Source of the DNA: Pseudenterobacter timonensis
Lineage (GTDB): Bacteria > Pseudomonadota > Gammaproteobacteria > Enterobacterales > Enterobacteriaceae
DNA: 64,000 nucleotides
Assembly (NCBI RefSeq): GCF_900021175.1
Contig: NZ_FCOP01000004.1
Coordinates: forward strand, 1-64,000
Direction: 5' to 3'
Shown: in pieces, positions 23,207 to 33,821 of the stretch
Position numbering within the stretch: position 1 is the first letter of the stretch
Layout of the letters: each line of letters starts with the position of its first letter
Position numbers and translations under genes: made by a program
The notes under the pieces: generated by a model
Seen by the model: only the letters and a program-made list of their open reading frames with translations
Told to the model about the DNA's origin: nothing
The model's database searches: none

Positions 23207-24159
23207 TGATCGAGATAAAACACCTGAAAACGCTCCAGGCGTTGCGGAACTGCGGCTCGCTCGCGGCGGCGGCGGCCACGCTGCACCAGACGCAGTCTGC
23301 TCTTTCTCACCAGTTCAGCGATCTGGAACAGCGCCTCGGCTTTCGTCTGTTTGTGCGTAAGAGTCAGCCGCTGCGCTTTACGCCGCAGGGCGAAATCCTG
23401 TTGCAGCTGGCAAATCAGGTGTTGCCGCAAATTGCCAGCGCCCTGCAAGCCTGCAACGAGCCGCAGCAGACCAAACTGCGCATCGCCATTGAGTGCCATA
23501 GCTGTATCCAGTGGCTGACGCCCGCGCTGGAGAATTTCCGCCAGAAGTGGCCGCAGGTGGAGATGGATTTTAAATCCGGCGTGACCTTTGATCCGCAGCC
23601 TTCCCTTCAGCAGGGGGAGCTAGATCTGGTGATGACCTCGGATATCCTGCCGCGCAGCGGCCTGCACTACTCCCCGATGTTCGATTTTGAGGTGCGTCTG
23701 GTGCTGGCGCCGGATCATCCGCTGGCCAAAAAAACCCGCGTCACGCCGGAAGATTTAGCCAGTGAATTGCTGCTGATCTATCCGGTGCAGCGCAGCCGTC
23801 TTGATATCTGGCGTCACTTCCTGCAACCGGCAGGGATTAGCCCGCAGCTGAAAAGCGTCGATAACACGCTGCTGCTGATTCAGATGGTGGCTGCCCGCAT
23901 GGGTATTGCCGCGTTGCCGCACTGGGTGGTGGAGAGCTTTGAGCGCCAGGGTCTGGTGGTGACCAAAACCCTGGGCGAGGGATTGTGGAGCCGGCTGTAC
24001 GCCGCCGTGCGCGACGGCGAACAGCGCCAGCCGGTTACCGAGGCGTTTATTCGCTCAGCGCGGAATCACGCCTGCGACCATCTTCCGTTTGTGCGGAGCG
24101 CGGAGCGACCCAGCGGCGATGCACCCACAGCGAAGCCAGAATCACCGTTGCGCCCGTAA
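23206..24159 (+). CDS. metR: LysR-type regulator MetR
   Basis: Homocysteine-responsive activator of metE, metH and other methionine genes. The 317-residue product has an N-terminal winged HTH (residues 1-60, starting [19 protein letters not shown]) and a LysR substrate-binding domain (about 90-290). The start has AAGGA 5 nt upstream. The last ~113 bp overlap the convergent yigM coding region. Confidence 0.97.
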   Translation: MIEIKHLKTLQALRNCGSLAAAAATLHQTQSALSHQFSDLEQRLGFRLFVRKSQPLRFTPQGEILLQLANQVLPQIASALQACNEPQQTKLRIAIECHSCIQWLTPALENFRQKWPQVEMDFKSGVTFDPQPSLQQGELDLVMTSDILPRSGLHYSPMFDFEVRLVLAPDHPLAKKTRVTPEDLASELLLIYPVQRSRLDIWRHFLQPAGISPQLKSVDNTLLLIQMVAARMGIAALPHWVVESFERQGLVVTKTLGEGLWSRLYAAVRDGEQRQPVTEAFIRSARNHACDHLPFVRSAERPSGDAPTAKPESPLRP

Positions 24160-24946
24160 TAAAGCTTCCCCAGTGCGGCTGCTGATGCCAGATCGCCAGA
24201 TTAACCAGCAGCCCGGCGGGCACATGCATATTGTTCATGATGCCCAGCGTACCGGCATCCACCTGCGTGGCGCCATAGTTCCACATAAAGTAGCCAATCC
24301 CGGATGCCGCCACGCCCAGGAAGAGCAGAATGCCCCACTGGAGCGATGTTTCCGGCATATTTTGCGCATTTCCAAGCCCACGCCAGGCGATCGCCGCCAC
24401 GATAAACGCGCCGACGTAGAACCAGGCGAAGGCGTTGTGCTGCGGCATGGGTCTGGTCTCCATCAGCCGCTTATAGCCCACCATGCCGATGGCAAAGCTG
24501 ATGTTAGAGAGCTGCACCAGCAGCAGCCCCGTCCAGAAGTGGCCGGTCACCTGATCGTAGCGGATGATCCCCGCGCCAATCACCGCCAGCAGCGCGCTGA
24601 ACGCGTAGCCCCAGCGCAGCCGGCGCTTACTCATCAGATCGTAGATTAGCGTGATGTAGAGCGGCGTCAGAACGGTAAACAGCAGCAGTTCCGACACGGT
24701 GAGATAGAGATAAGCATGGAAGCTCAGCATATACATAATGCCGAGCTGCATCGCCCCCACCAGCATATAAAGTCCCACCGTTTTCAGGCTGTGCCCGCGG
24801 GTGCGCAGAAAGGGGAGAAAGACCAGCGCTGCCAGGCCAACCCGCACCAGTACGGCAAAATAGCTGTCGACATGGCCCGCGAGGTATTCGCCAAACAGAC
24901 TAAAGGAGAAAGCCCACAGGATAGTGGTGATGATAAGTAGCGCCAC
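24047..24946 (-). CDS. yigM: biotin transporter YigM/BioP (EamA family)
   Basis: Ten-helix EamA/DMT-superfamily inner-membrane carrier, shown in E. coli to be the high-affinity biotin transporter. The 299-residue product aligns over its full length with E. coli YigM, including [13 protein letters not shown] and [21 protein letters not shown]. Its 3' end overlaps metR tail to tail by 113 bp. The 91-bp gap to yigL holds its promoter region; I could not identify a clear BirA operator. Confidence 0.93.
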   Translation of the reverse strand: MALLIITTILWAFSFSLFGEYLAGHVDSYFAVLVRVGLAALVFLPFLRTRGHSLKTVGLYMLVGAMQLGIMYMLSFHAYLYLTVSELLLFTVLTPLYITLIYDLMSKRRLRWGYAFSALLAVIGAGIIRYDQVTGHFWTGLLLVQLSNISFAIGMVGYKRLMETRPMPQHNAFAWFYVGAFIVAAIAWRGLGNAQNMPETSLQWGILLFLGVAASGIGYFMWNYGATQVDAGTLGIMNNMHVPAGLLVNLAIWHQQPHWGSFITGATVILASLWVHRRWVAPRSAQTEDGRRRDSALSE

Positions 24947-25037
24947 AATGCATCTCTCTTTGAACAGGGAGAAGCATTGTAGCGAACTATTCGGTTGACA
25001 TCTGGATGATAATTAGCCTGTCGCCAGAGCCGTACGA

Positions 25038-25838
25038 TTATTCAAGAAAGAGCTTACGCAGGTAGCGCGGCACGGCGTTATCCACGTTGGTGCCGATAAC
25101 CTCCAGCTCCGGGTAGAGATCTTTCAGGCGCTGGTGCGCATTACCCATGATGCAGCCTTTGCCCGCCATGGTCAGCATCTCCGCATCGTTCATACCGTCG
25201 CCAAAGGCGATGCATTCGGTAAGGGAGTAGCCGAGACGCTTTGAGACCGCCTCCAGCGCGTGACCTTTCGATACACCGCCCGCCATTACTTCGAGGCAGG
25301 TCAGCGTAGAGAAGCTGACGTTCACACGGTCGCCCCAGCGGGCATTAATCGCCTGCTCCAGCGGCAGCAGCGTTTCGTGGCTTTCACAGGTGAAAAAGAC
25401 TTTACTCACCCCTTCCGGCTCCAGCAGGCCCGGCTCGTAGAGGGAGTAGTTAAAGACCGCCTCTTTAAAGAAACGCATTTCCTCCGGGCGGTGGCGGTTC
25501 ATAAACCACTCATCATCGCGGTAGACGTTGGTCACGATAGCCGGGTTATTGTGCATCACGCTAAAGAGATCGGTGGCAATATCGCGATCGAGGTTATGGG
25601 TAAAAATCAGATTACCGTCCAGGTCGTGCACGCGCGCGCCGTTGGAGGTGATCATATAGGATTTGATTTCCAGATTATCGCGGATCTGTCCTACATCAAC
25701 GTGGTGGCGACCGGTGGCAAACACAAAGTTTACCCCCTGCGCGGTGAGCAGTTTTAAGGTCTCCTTCGCATAAGGCGACAGGGTATGATCGGGAGAAAGA
25801 AGCGTGCCGTCGAGATCGGATGCGACAACCTGGTACAT
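25038..25838 (-). CDS. yigL: HAD-family sugar/pyridoxal phosphate phosphatase YigL
   Basis: Cof-type HAD phosphatase; the E. coli enzyme acts on phosphosugars and pyridoxal phosphate and counters sugar-phosphate stress. The 266-residue product has motif I DLDGTLLS (9-16), motif II TSNG and motif IV GDGMNDAEML. It lies 32 nt downstream of pldB. In E. coli and Salmonella it is made from the pldB-yigL mRNA, stabilised by SgrS; the sgrS gene is not in this window. Confidence 0.94.
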   Translation of the reverse strand: MYQVVASDLDGTLLSPDHTLSPYAKETLKLLTAQGVNFVFATGRHHVDVGQIRDNLEIKSYMITSNGARVHDLDGNLIFTHNLDRDIATDLFSVMHNNPAIVTNVYRDDEWFMNRHRPEEMRFFKEAVFNYSLYEPGLLEPEGVSKVFFTCESHETLLPLEQAINARWGDRVNVSFSTLTCLEVMAGGVSKGHALEAVSKRLGYSLTECIAFGDGMNDAEMLTMAGKGCIMGNAHQRLKDLYPELEVIGTNVDNAVPRYLRKLFLE

Positions 25839-25870
25839 AGGAGATATAACCTCTGGTGGTAAAACAGTAA

Positions 25871-26863
25871 TCAGTTATGCCTGTCGAAAAATTCAACAAT
25901 GGCGCTAAGCGCGACTGAGCGCATGGCGTCCTTTTCAAAAAGGATCTCATGATACGCGCCGTGAATGACCTGCGGCGTCTCCCCTTCGCAGGGGTGACCG
26001 GCAGCGGCGCGCAGTTCGCAGAAGCGGTCATGGGCGCGATTATCCACCACGCGCTCCTCTTCTGCCTGCAGTAACAACGTGGGGGTCGTATCCTGATCTA
26101 CCCCTGCCAGCGCCTGCTCACCCGCCAGGATGCCCTCCCGCACCCAGTGGTAGGTCGGACCGCCCACGCGCAGGCGCGGCTCATCGGCATAAAAACGCAC
26201 GTTGCGGCGATAGCGCTGGCGGCTGTGCGTCAGCACGTTGATGGCGAACGGCAGCGGACGCCAGCGCCCGGTGCCGATGGCGTACCCTTCCCGAATGCGC
26301 TGATGGCCCTCAGCCCAGTCGAGGATCTGCCGTACCATCCAGTCCGGCAGACGCATGACGATACCAAACATCGGCGCGCAGAGCGCTATCGCGTCACAGT
26401 TATGGGCATGACGCTGCAAAAACAGAGTGGCGATAGCCCCGCCCATCGAGTGGGCGAGAATATAGCGTTTACGCCACGGTCCGGGCTGCACTTCCTGCTC
26501 CCAGAACGCCGCGAGGTCGTCAACGTAATCGCTGAAATTAACGACATGCCCCCGGTGCGTATCGGAGAGCAGACGACCCGACCGCCCCTGTCCGCGATGG
26601 TCGATAATCAGCACATCAAAGCCAAGATGGAAAAGGTCGAAGGCCAACTCGGCATATTTGACATAGCTTTCGATACGGCCCGGACAGACCACAATAACCC
26701 GGTCGTTTTCGGTGGAACGAAAACGGACGAAGCGCACCGGCACGCCATCCACGCCCGTCAACTCCGCCTCTTCACGCTGGCGCCAGAAATCCGTTAATGG
26801 CCCCATCGAAAAAGCAGCGAATGAATTTTCTCGTGTTTCCCAGTCCTTTTTCGGTTGAAACAT
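25871..26863 (-). CDS. pldB: lysophospholipase L2
   Basis: Inner-membrane-associated alpha/beta hydrolase that degrades lysophospholipids. The 330-residue product has oxyanion/nucleophile motif AHSMGGA with S139. The acid and His are expected in VDNRAHDRF and GAYHEILF. It is ~10 residues shorter at the C-terminus than E. coli PldB, in the non-conserved tail. Transcribed with yigL and divergent from rhtB. Confidence 0.95.
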   Translation of the reverse strand: MFQPKKDWETRENSFAAFSMGPLTDFWRQREEAELTGVDGVPVRFVRFRSTENDRVIVVCPGRIESYVKYAELAFDLFHLGFDVLIIDHRGQGRSGRLLSDTHRGHVVNFSDYVDDLAAFWEQEVQPGPWRKRYILAHSMGGAIATLFLQRHAHNCDAIALCAPMFGIVMRLPDWMVRQILDWAEGHQRIREGYAIGTGRWRPLPFAINVLTHSRQRYRRNVRFYADEPRLRVGGPTYHWVREGILAGEQALAGVDQDTTPTLLLQAEEERVVDNRAHDRFCELRAAAGHPCEGETPQVIHGAYHEILFEKDAMRSVALSAIVEFFDRHN

Positions 26864-26975
26864 CGGGTATTCACCCCTGTGATCCAGGTAAAATCATTTT
26901 TTGTACGCCACCCCGTACACGGGCGGAGCAATAGCGTATTGTGGCATAAAAACAGACATACCGGGAGTTGCAAAA

Positions 26976-27596
26976 ATGACCTTCGAGTGGTGGTTCGCCT
27001 ACCTGCTGACATCCATTATCCTCAGCCTCTCACCGGGCTCCGGCGCGATCAACACCATGACCACCTCCATTAATCACGGCTATCGCGGCGCAGCGGCTTC
27101 CATTGCCGGCCTGCAGACCGGGCTGGGCATTCACATCGTGCTGGTGGGGGTTGGTCTGGGAACACTCTTCTCCCGTTCGCTACTGGCGTTTGAAGTGCTC
27201 AAGTGGGCGGGCGCCGCTTACCTGGTCTGGCTGGGGATCCAGCAGTGGCGGGCCGCGGGAGCTATCGACCTGAACGCGGTCGCCCGTACGCAGTCCCGTG
27301 GACGGCTCTATAAACGCGCCGTTTTTGTGAACCTGACCAACCCGAAAAGCATTGTGTTTCTCGCCGCCCTGTTTCCGCAGTTTATCGTGCCGCATCAGCC
27401 CCAGGTGATGCAGTATGTGATTCTCGGGACGACGACCATTGTGGTCGATATCATCGTGATGATTGGTTACGCGACGCTGGCGCAGCGGATTGCGGCGTGG
27501 ATAAAAGGGCCTAAGCAGATGAAGGCCCTTAATAAAGTGTTTGGTTCGCTGTTTATGGCGGTGGGCGCGCTGCTGGCTTCAGCGCGACATGCTTAA
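26976..27596 (+). CDS. rhtB: homoserine/homoserine lactone efflux protein
   Basis: LysE/RhtB-family exporter with about six membrane helices. The start [21 protein letters not shown] (206 residues) matches E. coli RhtB and has GGGAG upstream. An in-frame ATG 75 nt further upstream lacks a ribosome site. The signature [10 protein letters not shown] and [10 protein letters not shown] are present. It converges with rhtC and the stop codons overlap by 4 bp. Confidence 0.96.
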   Translation: MTFEWWFAYLLTSIILSLSPGSGAINTMTTSINHGYRGAAASIAGLQTGLGIHIVLVGVGLGTLFSRSLLAFEVLKWAGAAYLVWLGIQQWRAAGAIDLNAVARTQSRGRLYKRAVFVNLTNPKSIVFLAALFPQFIVPHQPQVMQYVILGTTTIVVDIIVMIGYATLAQRIAAWIKGPKQMKALNKVFGSLFMAVGALLASARHA

Positions 27597-28213
27597 CGAG
27601 AGATAATCAGATGGATGCCAAAGCCGGCGAACAGCGCGCCGGCGATGCCGTCGATCCACTTCGCCAGTCGCTGATAGCCGCGACGCATCGTCGGCAGGGC
27701 AAACAGGCTGGCCACCAGGGTAAACCAGGCGAAAGTTTCCACGACGATCAGCACGAATATCCCCCAGCGCGCCCCCGCGCCGACGCTATCCCCGACAAAC
27801 AGGGAAAAGACCGAGCCAAAATAGATAATCGCCTTCGGGTTCGCCAGGTTGGTGAGCAGCCCTTTCACAAAGCTGCGTCCACCCGTCGCCAGCTCCACGC
27901 GCGGCTCCTGCGCTGTACCTTTCTCTTTTTTCAGCGCGCCGCGCAGCATCTGGTAGCCCATCCAGCACAGGTAGAGCCCGCCGCCCACCATAATAATGTT
28001 ATGCAGCCACGCCATTTTGGTGAGGATCAGGTTCAGACCCAGCAACGCGAGGGCAGCCCAGACCATAACGCCCATCGTAATACCGAGAACACCCATCATC
28101 GCCTCTTTACGGGAGCGGCTAATGGCGGTCTGCGATACGAAGAAAAAGTCGGGGCCAGGGCTCATCAGCGCCACGATGTGCACCAGCGCCACGGTGAGGA
28201 ATAACATCAACAT
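27593..28213 (-). CDS. rhtC: threonine efflux protein RhtC
   Basis: LysE-family inner-membrane threonine exporter, 206 residues. The hallmark [14 protein letters not shown] is near residue 17 and [13 protein letters not shown] is central, with about six hydrophobic helices. It is a paralogue of the convergent rhtB. It lies 60 nt downstream of recQ with no visible terminator, so it may be part of the recQ transcript. Confidence 0.95.
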   Translation of the reverse strand: MLMLFLTVALVHIVALMSPGPDFFFVSQTAISRSRKEAMMGVLGITMGVMVWAALALLGLNLILTKMAWLHNIIMVGGGLYLCWMGYQMLRGALKKEKGTAQEPRVELATGGRSFVKGLLTNLANPKAIIYFGSVFSLFVGDSVGAGARWGIFVLIVVETFAWFTLVASLFALPTMRRGYQRLAKWIDGIAGALFAGFGIHLIISR

Positions 28214-28273
28214 AATAGTCTCGCGGGGGAAAGTTCAGGGAGTCATCATCCTGCCACTTTTCAGGCTGGCTGA

Positions 28274-30103
28274 CTACTCCTCATCATCGCCGTCGACATG
28301 GGTGCGAATAAGCGCCATAAACTCTTTCCCAAAGCGCTCCAGCTTGCGGGTGCCGACCCCGTTGACGCTGAGCATCTCCCCGGCGCTGAGCGGCATCTGC
28401 TCCGCCATTTCAATTAGCGTGGCGTCGTTAAAGACCACATAAGGCGGGATATTCTCTTCATCAGCGATAGCCTTACGCAGCTTACGCAGTTTGGCGAACA
28501 GTTTGCGATCGTAATTACCGCCGTAGGATTTCTGCATCACGCGCGGCTTAAGCGCCACCACGCGCGGTACGGCCAGTTGCAGGGCGATCTCGCCGCGCAG
28601 CACCGGACGCGCGGCGTCGGTCAGCTGCAGGGCGGAGTGCTGGGCGATATTCTGGGTGGCCAGTCCCAGGTGAATCAGCTGGCGAATGACGCTGACCCAG
28701 TGTTCATGGCTTTTATCGCGCCCCATGCCATAGACCTTGAGTTTGTCATGGCCCAGCTCGCGGATACGCTGGTTGTTTGCCCCGCGAATCACCTCCACCA
28801 CATAGCCCATCCCAAAGCGCTGGTTAACGCGGCCAATGGTGGAAAGCGCCACCTGCGCATCGTTCAGGCCATCGTACTGCTTCGGCGGATCGAGACAGAT
28901 ATCGCAGTTGCCGCACGGCGCCTGGCGCCCTTCGCCAAAGTAGTTGAGCAGCACCAGACGGCGGCAGGTCTGCGCTTCGGCAAACGCGCCCATCGCGTTG
29001 AGCTTGTGACGTTCAATATCCTGGAGCTGGCCGGGCTGTTTCTCCTCCAGGCAGCGGCGCAGCCAGGCCATATCCGCCGGATCGTAAAAGAGCATCGCCT
29101 CGGCGGGCAGACCATCGCGTCCGGCGCGTCCCGTCTCCTGGTAGTAGGATTCGATATTACGCGGAATATCGAAATGGACCACAAAGCGCACGTTCGGTTT
29201 GTTGATCCCCATACCAAACGCCACCGTCGCCACGACAATTTGCAGATCATCACGCTGGAATTTTTCCTGCACGTCGGCGCGAATGTGATTTTCTAGCCCG
29301 GCATGGTAGGCCGCTGCGCTAAAGCCGCGGCTCTGCAGGCGCGCGGCGGTATCCTCGACCTTCGCGCGGCTGTTGCAGTAGATGATGCCCGATTTGCCGC
29401 GCTGCTCCTGCACGTAGCGCAAAAGCTGATCCAGCGGCTTAAATTTCTCCATCAGCGTGTAGCGGATGTTGGGGCGGTCAAAACTGCTGACCTGAATCAG
29501 CGGATCGTTTAGCCCGAGCAGGCGAACAATATCCTGCCGCGTGGTGTCATCCGCCGTGGCGGTGAGCGCCATAAAAGGCACCGCCGGAAAACGCTGGCGA
29601 AGCTGGCCCAGCGCGGCGTATTCAGGACGGAAGTCATGTCCCCACTGTGAGATACAGTGCGCTTCATCCACCGCCAGCAGCACCGGATTCCAGTGGGCGA
29701 GATGCTCGAGAAAGTTGTCCAGCATCAGGCGTTCGGGGGCGATATAGAGCAGGCGAATCTGCCCGGTACGGCAGCCTGCCATGATCTCAAGCTGCTGTTC
29801 ACGGGTCTGGGTGGAGTTGAGACAGGCGGCCGCCACGCCGTTAGCCAGCAGCTGATCCACCTGATCTTTCATGAGCGAGATAAGCGGCGATACCACGACC
29901 GTCAGGCCATTTAACACCAGCGCCGGCACCTGGTAACAGAGCGATTTACCCCCGCCGGTGGGCATAACCACCAGGCAGTCGCGCCCTTCCAGCACGGTTT
30001 CAATGATGGTTTCCTGGCCGGGGCGGAACTGCTGGTAGCCGAAGGTTTCATGCAAAACCTGTTTAGCCAGCGACTCCTGATTCAAAACTTCCGCCTGCGC
30101 CAC
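28274..30103 (-). CDS. recQ: ATP-dependent DNA helicase RecQ
   Basis: 3'-5' SF2 helicase in RecF-pathway recombination and fork repair. The 609-residue product has Walker A TGGGKS (49-54), [14 protein letters not shown], motif [12 protein letters not shown] and the RQC zinc site with CGNCDIC. The C-terminal HRDC domain occupies about 530-605. Full family length. The pldA terminator hairpin lies immediately upstream. Confidence 0.98.
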   Translation of the reverse strand: MAQAEVLNQESLAKQVLHETFGYQQFRPGQETIIETVLEGRDCLVVMPTGGGKSLCYQVPALVLNGLTVVVSPLISLMKDQVDQLLANGVAAACLNSTQTREQQLEIMAGCRTGQIRLLYIAPERLMLDNFLEHLAHWNPVLLAVDEAHCISQWGHDFRPEYAALGQLRQRFPAVPFMALTATADDTTRQDIVRLLGLNDPLIQVSSFDRPNIRYTLMEKFKPLDQLLRYVQEQRGKSGIIYCNSRAKVEDTAARLQSRGFSAAAYHAGLENHIRADVQEKFQRDDLQIVVATVAFGMGINKPNVRFVVHFDIPRNIESYYQETGRAGRDGLPAEAMLFYDPADMAWLRRCLEEKQPGQLQDIERHKLNAMGAFAEAQTCRRLVLLNYFGEGRQAPCGNCDICLDPPKQYDGLNDAQVALSTIGRVNQRFGMGYVVEVIRGANNQRIRELGHDKLKVYGMGRDKSHEHWVSVIRQLIHLGLATQNIAQHSALQLTDAARPVLRGEIALQLAVPRVVALKPRVMQKSYGGNYDRKLFAKLRKLRKAIADEENIPPYVVFNDATLIEMAEQMPLSAGEMLSVNGVGTRKLERFGKEFMALIRTHVDGDDEE

Positions 30104-30119
30104 ATTAACCCCATCTACT

Positions 30120-30151
30120 AAAAATCAAACAGGCGCTATTTTCAGCGCCTG
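30120..30151 (-). terminator. intrinsic terminator of pldA
   Basis: 8-bp stem CAGGCGCT/AGCGCCTG (30130-30137 and 30144-30151) with a 6-nt loop, followed on the minus strand by TTTGATTTTT. It separates pldA from recQ. Confidence 0.85.
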
Positions 30152-30193
30152 AGAGATAAACTTCAACGTTTAACGTAAAAACATTCGATGTGG

Positions 30194-31063
30194 TTAGAAA
30201 AGATCGTTCAGCATCACACCCACGCCGACACGGGTCTGGTTGAAGTTGTAATCGATAAGCGACTCGCCATAGCCGCTGTAGACCTGGGTATACAAACGGA
30301 CATGTTTCGTTATCGGATAGCTTAAGCCAAGCTCCGCCCCGCCGTAGCCGGTATTCCAGTTGTACTGGCCTTTGGCGCTCAGAATCGCATCGCCAAGCTG
30401 ATAGCCAATCTTCAGCTGGTAGTAACCCATATATTTGGTGATATCCGGGTTATCGTCGGTGCTGCCCACTACGTACCAGGGTTTAACCTCCACCAGCCAG
30501 TTGCCATTTTCCGCCATCAGACGGGTATAGACGCGGTTCCAGCTACGCGACGTCGGGTCGGAGCGCCCGTTTGAGTCGTGGTTGTAGCCCACCTCCACAT
30601 CGCGCAGCGTCCAGCCGGCAAACTCGTAATCGGTAGCAAAGCCGAGGAACAGCTGCGGCTCATAGTTAGTTTCACGGAACGGCGCCGATTCGCCGCTGTT
30701 GGAGAGCTGCCACCAGGATTTTTGCGTATAGGAGGCACCGAGCACCGAGTTCGGCCCCAGGATGCCGCGCCAGAACGGGAAGGCCAGGCTGAGCTGGAAT
30801 TTCACCTCATCCTTACGCGCATTATCCGACCAGCTATAGGAGCTGATGGCCTCTTTATTGAGATCGCTGGTATCGGTGTAGATGACATAGTTTGTATCGT
30901 AGGGATAGAGCGTGAACGGATTGTCATGCTCCTGAAGAAGGTTAGCAATAACGCTGCCGCGTACGGCCGGTTTGTCATGTACCTCTTTAACTGTCGCTTC
31001 CTGCGCATAAGCTGTGAAGGGCAGCGCAACCGCTGCCAGTAACCAACCCAGATACGTCCGCAT
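30194..31063 (-). CDS. pldA: outer membrane phospholipase A
   Basis: Calcium-dependent beta-barrel phospholipase that removes mislocalised phospholipid from the outer leaflet. The 289-residue precursor has a signal peptide cleaved after A20 (TAYA/QE). Catalytic H162, S164 and N176 lie in YNHDSNG and SRSWNRVY (H142, S144, N156 of the mature form). The terminal phenylalanine (DLF) is typical of barrel assembly signals. It diverges from yigI. Confidence 0.97.
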   Translation of the reverse strand: MRTYLGWLLAAVALPFTAYAQEATVKEVHDKPAVRGSVIANLLQEHDNPFTLYPYDTNYVIYTDTSDLNKEAISSYSWSDNARKDEVKFQLSLAFPFWRGILGPNSVLGASYTQKSWWQLSNSGESAPFRETNYEPQLFLGFATDYEFAGWTLRDVEVGYNHDSNGRSDPTSRSWNRVYTRLMAENGNWLVEVKPWYVVGSTDDNPDITKYMGYYQLKIGYQLGDAILSAKGQYNWNTGYGGAELGLSYPITKHVRLYTQVYSGYGESLIDYNFNQTRVGVGVMLNDLF

Positions 31064-31222
31064 CGCTGGTGTTCTCCTGCAAAAAATAGAATATGTGAAT
31101 AGTTATGTCTCGCTCATTCTACCTGTTTCCATCCGAACGTCGCCTCATGATTTCTTAAAGTGGAAATCCTTTCTTGCGAAGCATAAAATCAACATTTTAT
31201 TAACATAAGGATGTTGTACCTC

Positions 31223-31690
31223 ATGTCTGCAACGCTAACCGCCGAAGAAGCATTAAAACTCGTTGGCGAAATTTTTGTTTATCACATGCCTTTCAACCGC
31301 GCCCTGGGGCTGGAGCTGGAGCGTTATGAGAAAGCGTTCGCCCAGCTGAGCTTCAATAACCAGCCGATGATGGTGGGGAACTGGGCGCAGAGCATTCTGC
31401 ACGGCGGCGTTATCGCCTCGGCGCTGGATGTCGCGGCAGGCCTGGTCTGCGTCGGCAGCACGCTGACCCGCCATGACACCATCAACGAAGATGAGCTGCG
31501 CCAGCGCCTCTCGCGGATGGGCACCATCGATTTGCGCGTCGATTACCTGCGCCCCGGGCGGGGAAATCGCTTCACCGCAACCAGCAGCCTGCTGCGTGCG
31601 GGCAATAAAGTCGCCGTCGCCCGCGTGGAGCTGCATAACGAAGAACAGCTCTACATCGCCAGCGCAACGGCCACTTATATGGTGGGTTAA
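31223..31690 (+). CDS. yigI: hotdog-fold thioesterase family protein YigI
   Basis: PaaI-type hotdog thioesterase, 155 residues; E. coli YigI has been reported to act on medium- and long-chain acyl-CoA. The motif [21 protein letters not shown] contains the HGG signature. I chose ATG 31223 ([12 protein letters not shown]) because AAGGA lies 11 nt upstream and it matches the family; an in-frame ATG at 31211 has no ribosome site. Divergent from pldA. Confidence 0.93.
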   Translation: MSATLTAEEALKLVGEIFVYHMPFNRALGLELERYEKAFAQLSFNNQPMMVGNWAQSILHGGVIASALDVAAGLVCVGSTLTRHDTINEDELRQRLSRMGTIDLRVDYLRPGRGNRFTATSSLLRAGNKVAVARVELHNEEQLYIASATATYMVG

Positions 31691-31741
31691 GCGGCTGAAA
31701 TCGGGTAAAGTTAATTTACTTTTTTGTAACGGATTTTCCTG

Positions 31742-32638
31742 ATGGATGCTAAGCAGACGCGGCAGGGCGTTTTACTCGCCCTTGCCGCCTATTTTATTTG
31801 GGGCGTGGCCCCCGCCTATTTCAAACTGATTCACTTTGTACCGGCGGATGAGATCCTGACGCACCGCGTCATCTGGTCGTTCTTTTTTATGGTGGCGCTC
31901 ATCAGTATCAGCCGCCAGTGGTCAGGCATCAAAACGCTGCTACAGACGCCGAAAAAAATCTTCCTTCTGGCGCTCTCTGCCGTACTGGTTGGCGGTAACT
32001 GGCTGCTCTTTATCTGGGCGGTCAATAACCACCATATGCTGGAGGCCAGCCTCGGTTACTTTATCAACCCGCTGGTCAACATTCTGCTGGGGATGATCTT
32101 TCTCGGCGAACGGTTTCGCCGCCTGCAGTGGGTGGCAGTCGCGTTGGCCTTCTGTGGCGTGCTGGTTCAGCTCTGGACCTTCGGATCGCTGCCGGTTATC
32201 GCCCTCGGGCTGGCGTTCAGCTTTGCGTTCTATGGTCTGGTGCGGAAAAAAATCGCCGTGGAGGCACAGACCGGCATGCTGGTGGAGACGCTCTGGCTCC
32301 TTCCGGTGGCGGCCTTCTATCTGTTTGGTATTGCCGACAGCCCGACCAGCCATATGGGCGAGAACCCGTGGTCGCTTAATCTGCTGCTGATGGCGGCGGG
32401 CGTGGTAACAACTATCCCGCTGCTCTGCTTTACCGGCGCGGCGACGCGCCTGCGTCTCTCCACGCTGGGCTTTTTTCAGTACATCGGCCCGACGCTGATG
32501 TTTCTGCTGGCGGTGGTCTTTTATGACGAGCATCCGGGCGCGGATAAGATGGTCACCTTCGCCTTTATCTGGGTGGCGCTGGCGATTTTTGTGATGGATG
32601 CGATTTATACCCAACGCAGGACGCGTAAAGGGTTGTAG
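31742..32638 (+). CDS. rarD: EamA/RarD family transporter
   Basis: Ten-helix DMT-superfamily inner-membrane protein of the RarD (chloramphenicol-sensitive protein) family; the substrate is unknown. The 298-residue product has conserved WGVAPAYFKL, HRVIWSFFF and NHHMLEASLGYFINPL segments. It lies 51 nt after yigI. A BIME separates it from the convergent corA. The small genes yigF/yigG present here in E. coli K-12 are not seen. Confidence 0.93.
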   Translation: MDAKQTRQGVLLALAAYFIWGVAPAYFKLIHFVPADEILTHRVIWSFFFMVALISISRQWSGIKTLLQTPKKIFLLALSAVLVGGNWLLFIWAVNNHHMLEASLGYFINPLVNILLGMIFLGERFRRLQWVAVALAFCGVLVQLWTFGSLPVIALGLAFSFAFYGLVRKKIAVEAQTGMLVETLWLLPVAAFYLFGIADSPTSHMGENPWSLNLLLMAAGVVTTIPLLCFTGAATRLRLSTLGFFQYIGPTLMFLLAVVFYDEHPGADKMVTFAFIWVALAIFVMDAIYTQRRTRKGL

Positions 32639-32647
32639 TGCCTTTTT

Positions 32648-32715
32648 GCCGGATGGCGGCTACGCCGTATCCGGCCTACGGGATCACGGGCCCGGTAAGC
32701 GTAGCGCCACCGGGC
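32648..32715. repeat. REP pair (BIME) between rarD and corA
   Basis: A direct REP (32648-32679, GCCGGATGGCGGCTACGCC...) is followed by an inverted REP (32689-32715, ending GTAGCGCCACCGGGC). It lies between the convergent 3' ends of rarD and corA and could stabilise both mRNA ends. Confidence 0.9.
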
Positions 32716-32721
32716 GGGATA

Positions 32722-33672
32722 TCAAAGCCAGTTCTTCCGCTTGAAGTACAGATACGGCGCCAGCCCGGCCAGGATCATAAAGATAATCGCGCCAGGGTAG
32801 CCAAAGCTCCACTTCAGCTCCGGCATAAACTCAAAGTTCATCCCGTAGCTGGAAGCCACTAATGTCGGCGGCAGGAACACCACGGAGACCACCGAGAAGA
32901 TCTTGATGATGCGGTTCTGCTCGATGTTGATGAAGCCCATCGCCGCCTGCATCAGGAAGTTCACCTTCTGGAACAGGGATTCGTTGTGCGGCAGCAGGGA
33001 TTCGATATCGCGCAGGATCTCCCGCGCCTGCTCCAGCTGTCCGCCCGGCAGACGCGCCTTGCGCACCAGGAAGTTCAGCGCACGCTGTGTATCCATCAGG
33101 CACAAACGTACCTTCCAGCCGATATCTTCCAGTTCCGCCAGCGTGGAGAGCGCTTCGTCATACTCGTCGCCCTGGTGCCCTTCCATGATGACACGGCTCA
33201 GCTTTTCCAGGTCGCTGTAAATATTTTCAATCTCGTCCGCCAGCTGTTCAATTTTGGTCTCAAAGAGATCGAGCAGCAGTTCGTAGGCGTTGCCGTCGAT
33301 CATCGCCTGGCTGCGGGCGCGCATGCGGTAGAGGCGAAACGCGGGCAGTTCGCGCTCGCGCAGGGTGAACAGGCGGCCATCGCGGATGGTAAACGCGACG
33401 GTGGAGTTACCGGCGTGATCTTCCGCATCTTCAAAGAAGAAGAAGGAGTGGATATGCAGCCCGTCCTCATCTTCAAAAAAACGTGCGGATGCTTCGATAT
33501 CTTCCAGTTCCGGGCGGGTCGCCAGGCTTTGTCCGAGTTCAGATTGTACGCGGTGACGCTCGTCATCGTCTGGCTCGACCAGATCCACCCAGACGGCGTC
33601 AATGAGGGGCTGCGCCTCCTCGGCTTCAAGCCGGGTCAGACGATTATTTTCCAGTTGAAATGCGCTCAACAT
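32722..33672 (-). CDS. corA: magnesium/cobalt transport protein CorA
   Basis: Pentameric inner-membrane Mg2+ channel. The 316-residue product starts [13 protein letters not shown], with GGGAG upstream; an in-frame upstream start would add 16 residues. It has a large cytoplasmic N-terminal domain (1-250), two C-terminal helices and the signature YGMNF (GMN 277-279). A ~300-nt leader with a short translated ORF precedes it. Confidence 0.97.
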   Translation of the reverse strand: MLSAFQLENNRLTRLEAEEAQPLIDAVWVDLVEPDDDERHRVQSELGQSLATRPELEDIEASARFFEDEDGLHIHSFFFFEDAEDHAGNSTVAFTIRDGRLFTLRERELPAFRLYRMRARSQAMIDGNAYELLLDLFETKIEQLADEIENIYSDLEKLSRVIMEGHQGDEYDEALSTLAELEDIGWKVRLCLMDTQRALNFLVRKARLPGGQLEQAREILRDIESLLPHNESLFQKVNFLMQAAMGFINIEQNRIIKIFSVVSVVFLPPTLVASSYGMNFEFMPELKWSFGYPGAIIFMILAGLAPYLYFKRKNWL

Positions 33673-33821
33673 GACCGGGACTCCCAATGCAAAAAATATC
33701 GGACAGTTCGGTGGGCACACAGAAACAATATGGGTTTCAGACCATTAAACAGCCTGACTCAGCGCGACGGGAAGCATTGTCGCTGACAACCACTAAGGCC
33801 ATCAGCAAAGAGGAGATAGCC

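Noticed and set aside
24947-25037. TTGTAGCGA...GGTTGACA as a BirA operator before yigM
   Set aside because: Half-sites are only 7 bp apart instead of about 14-16 and both are degenerate.
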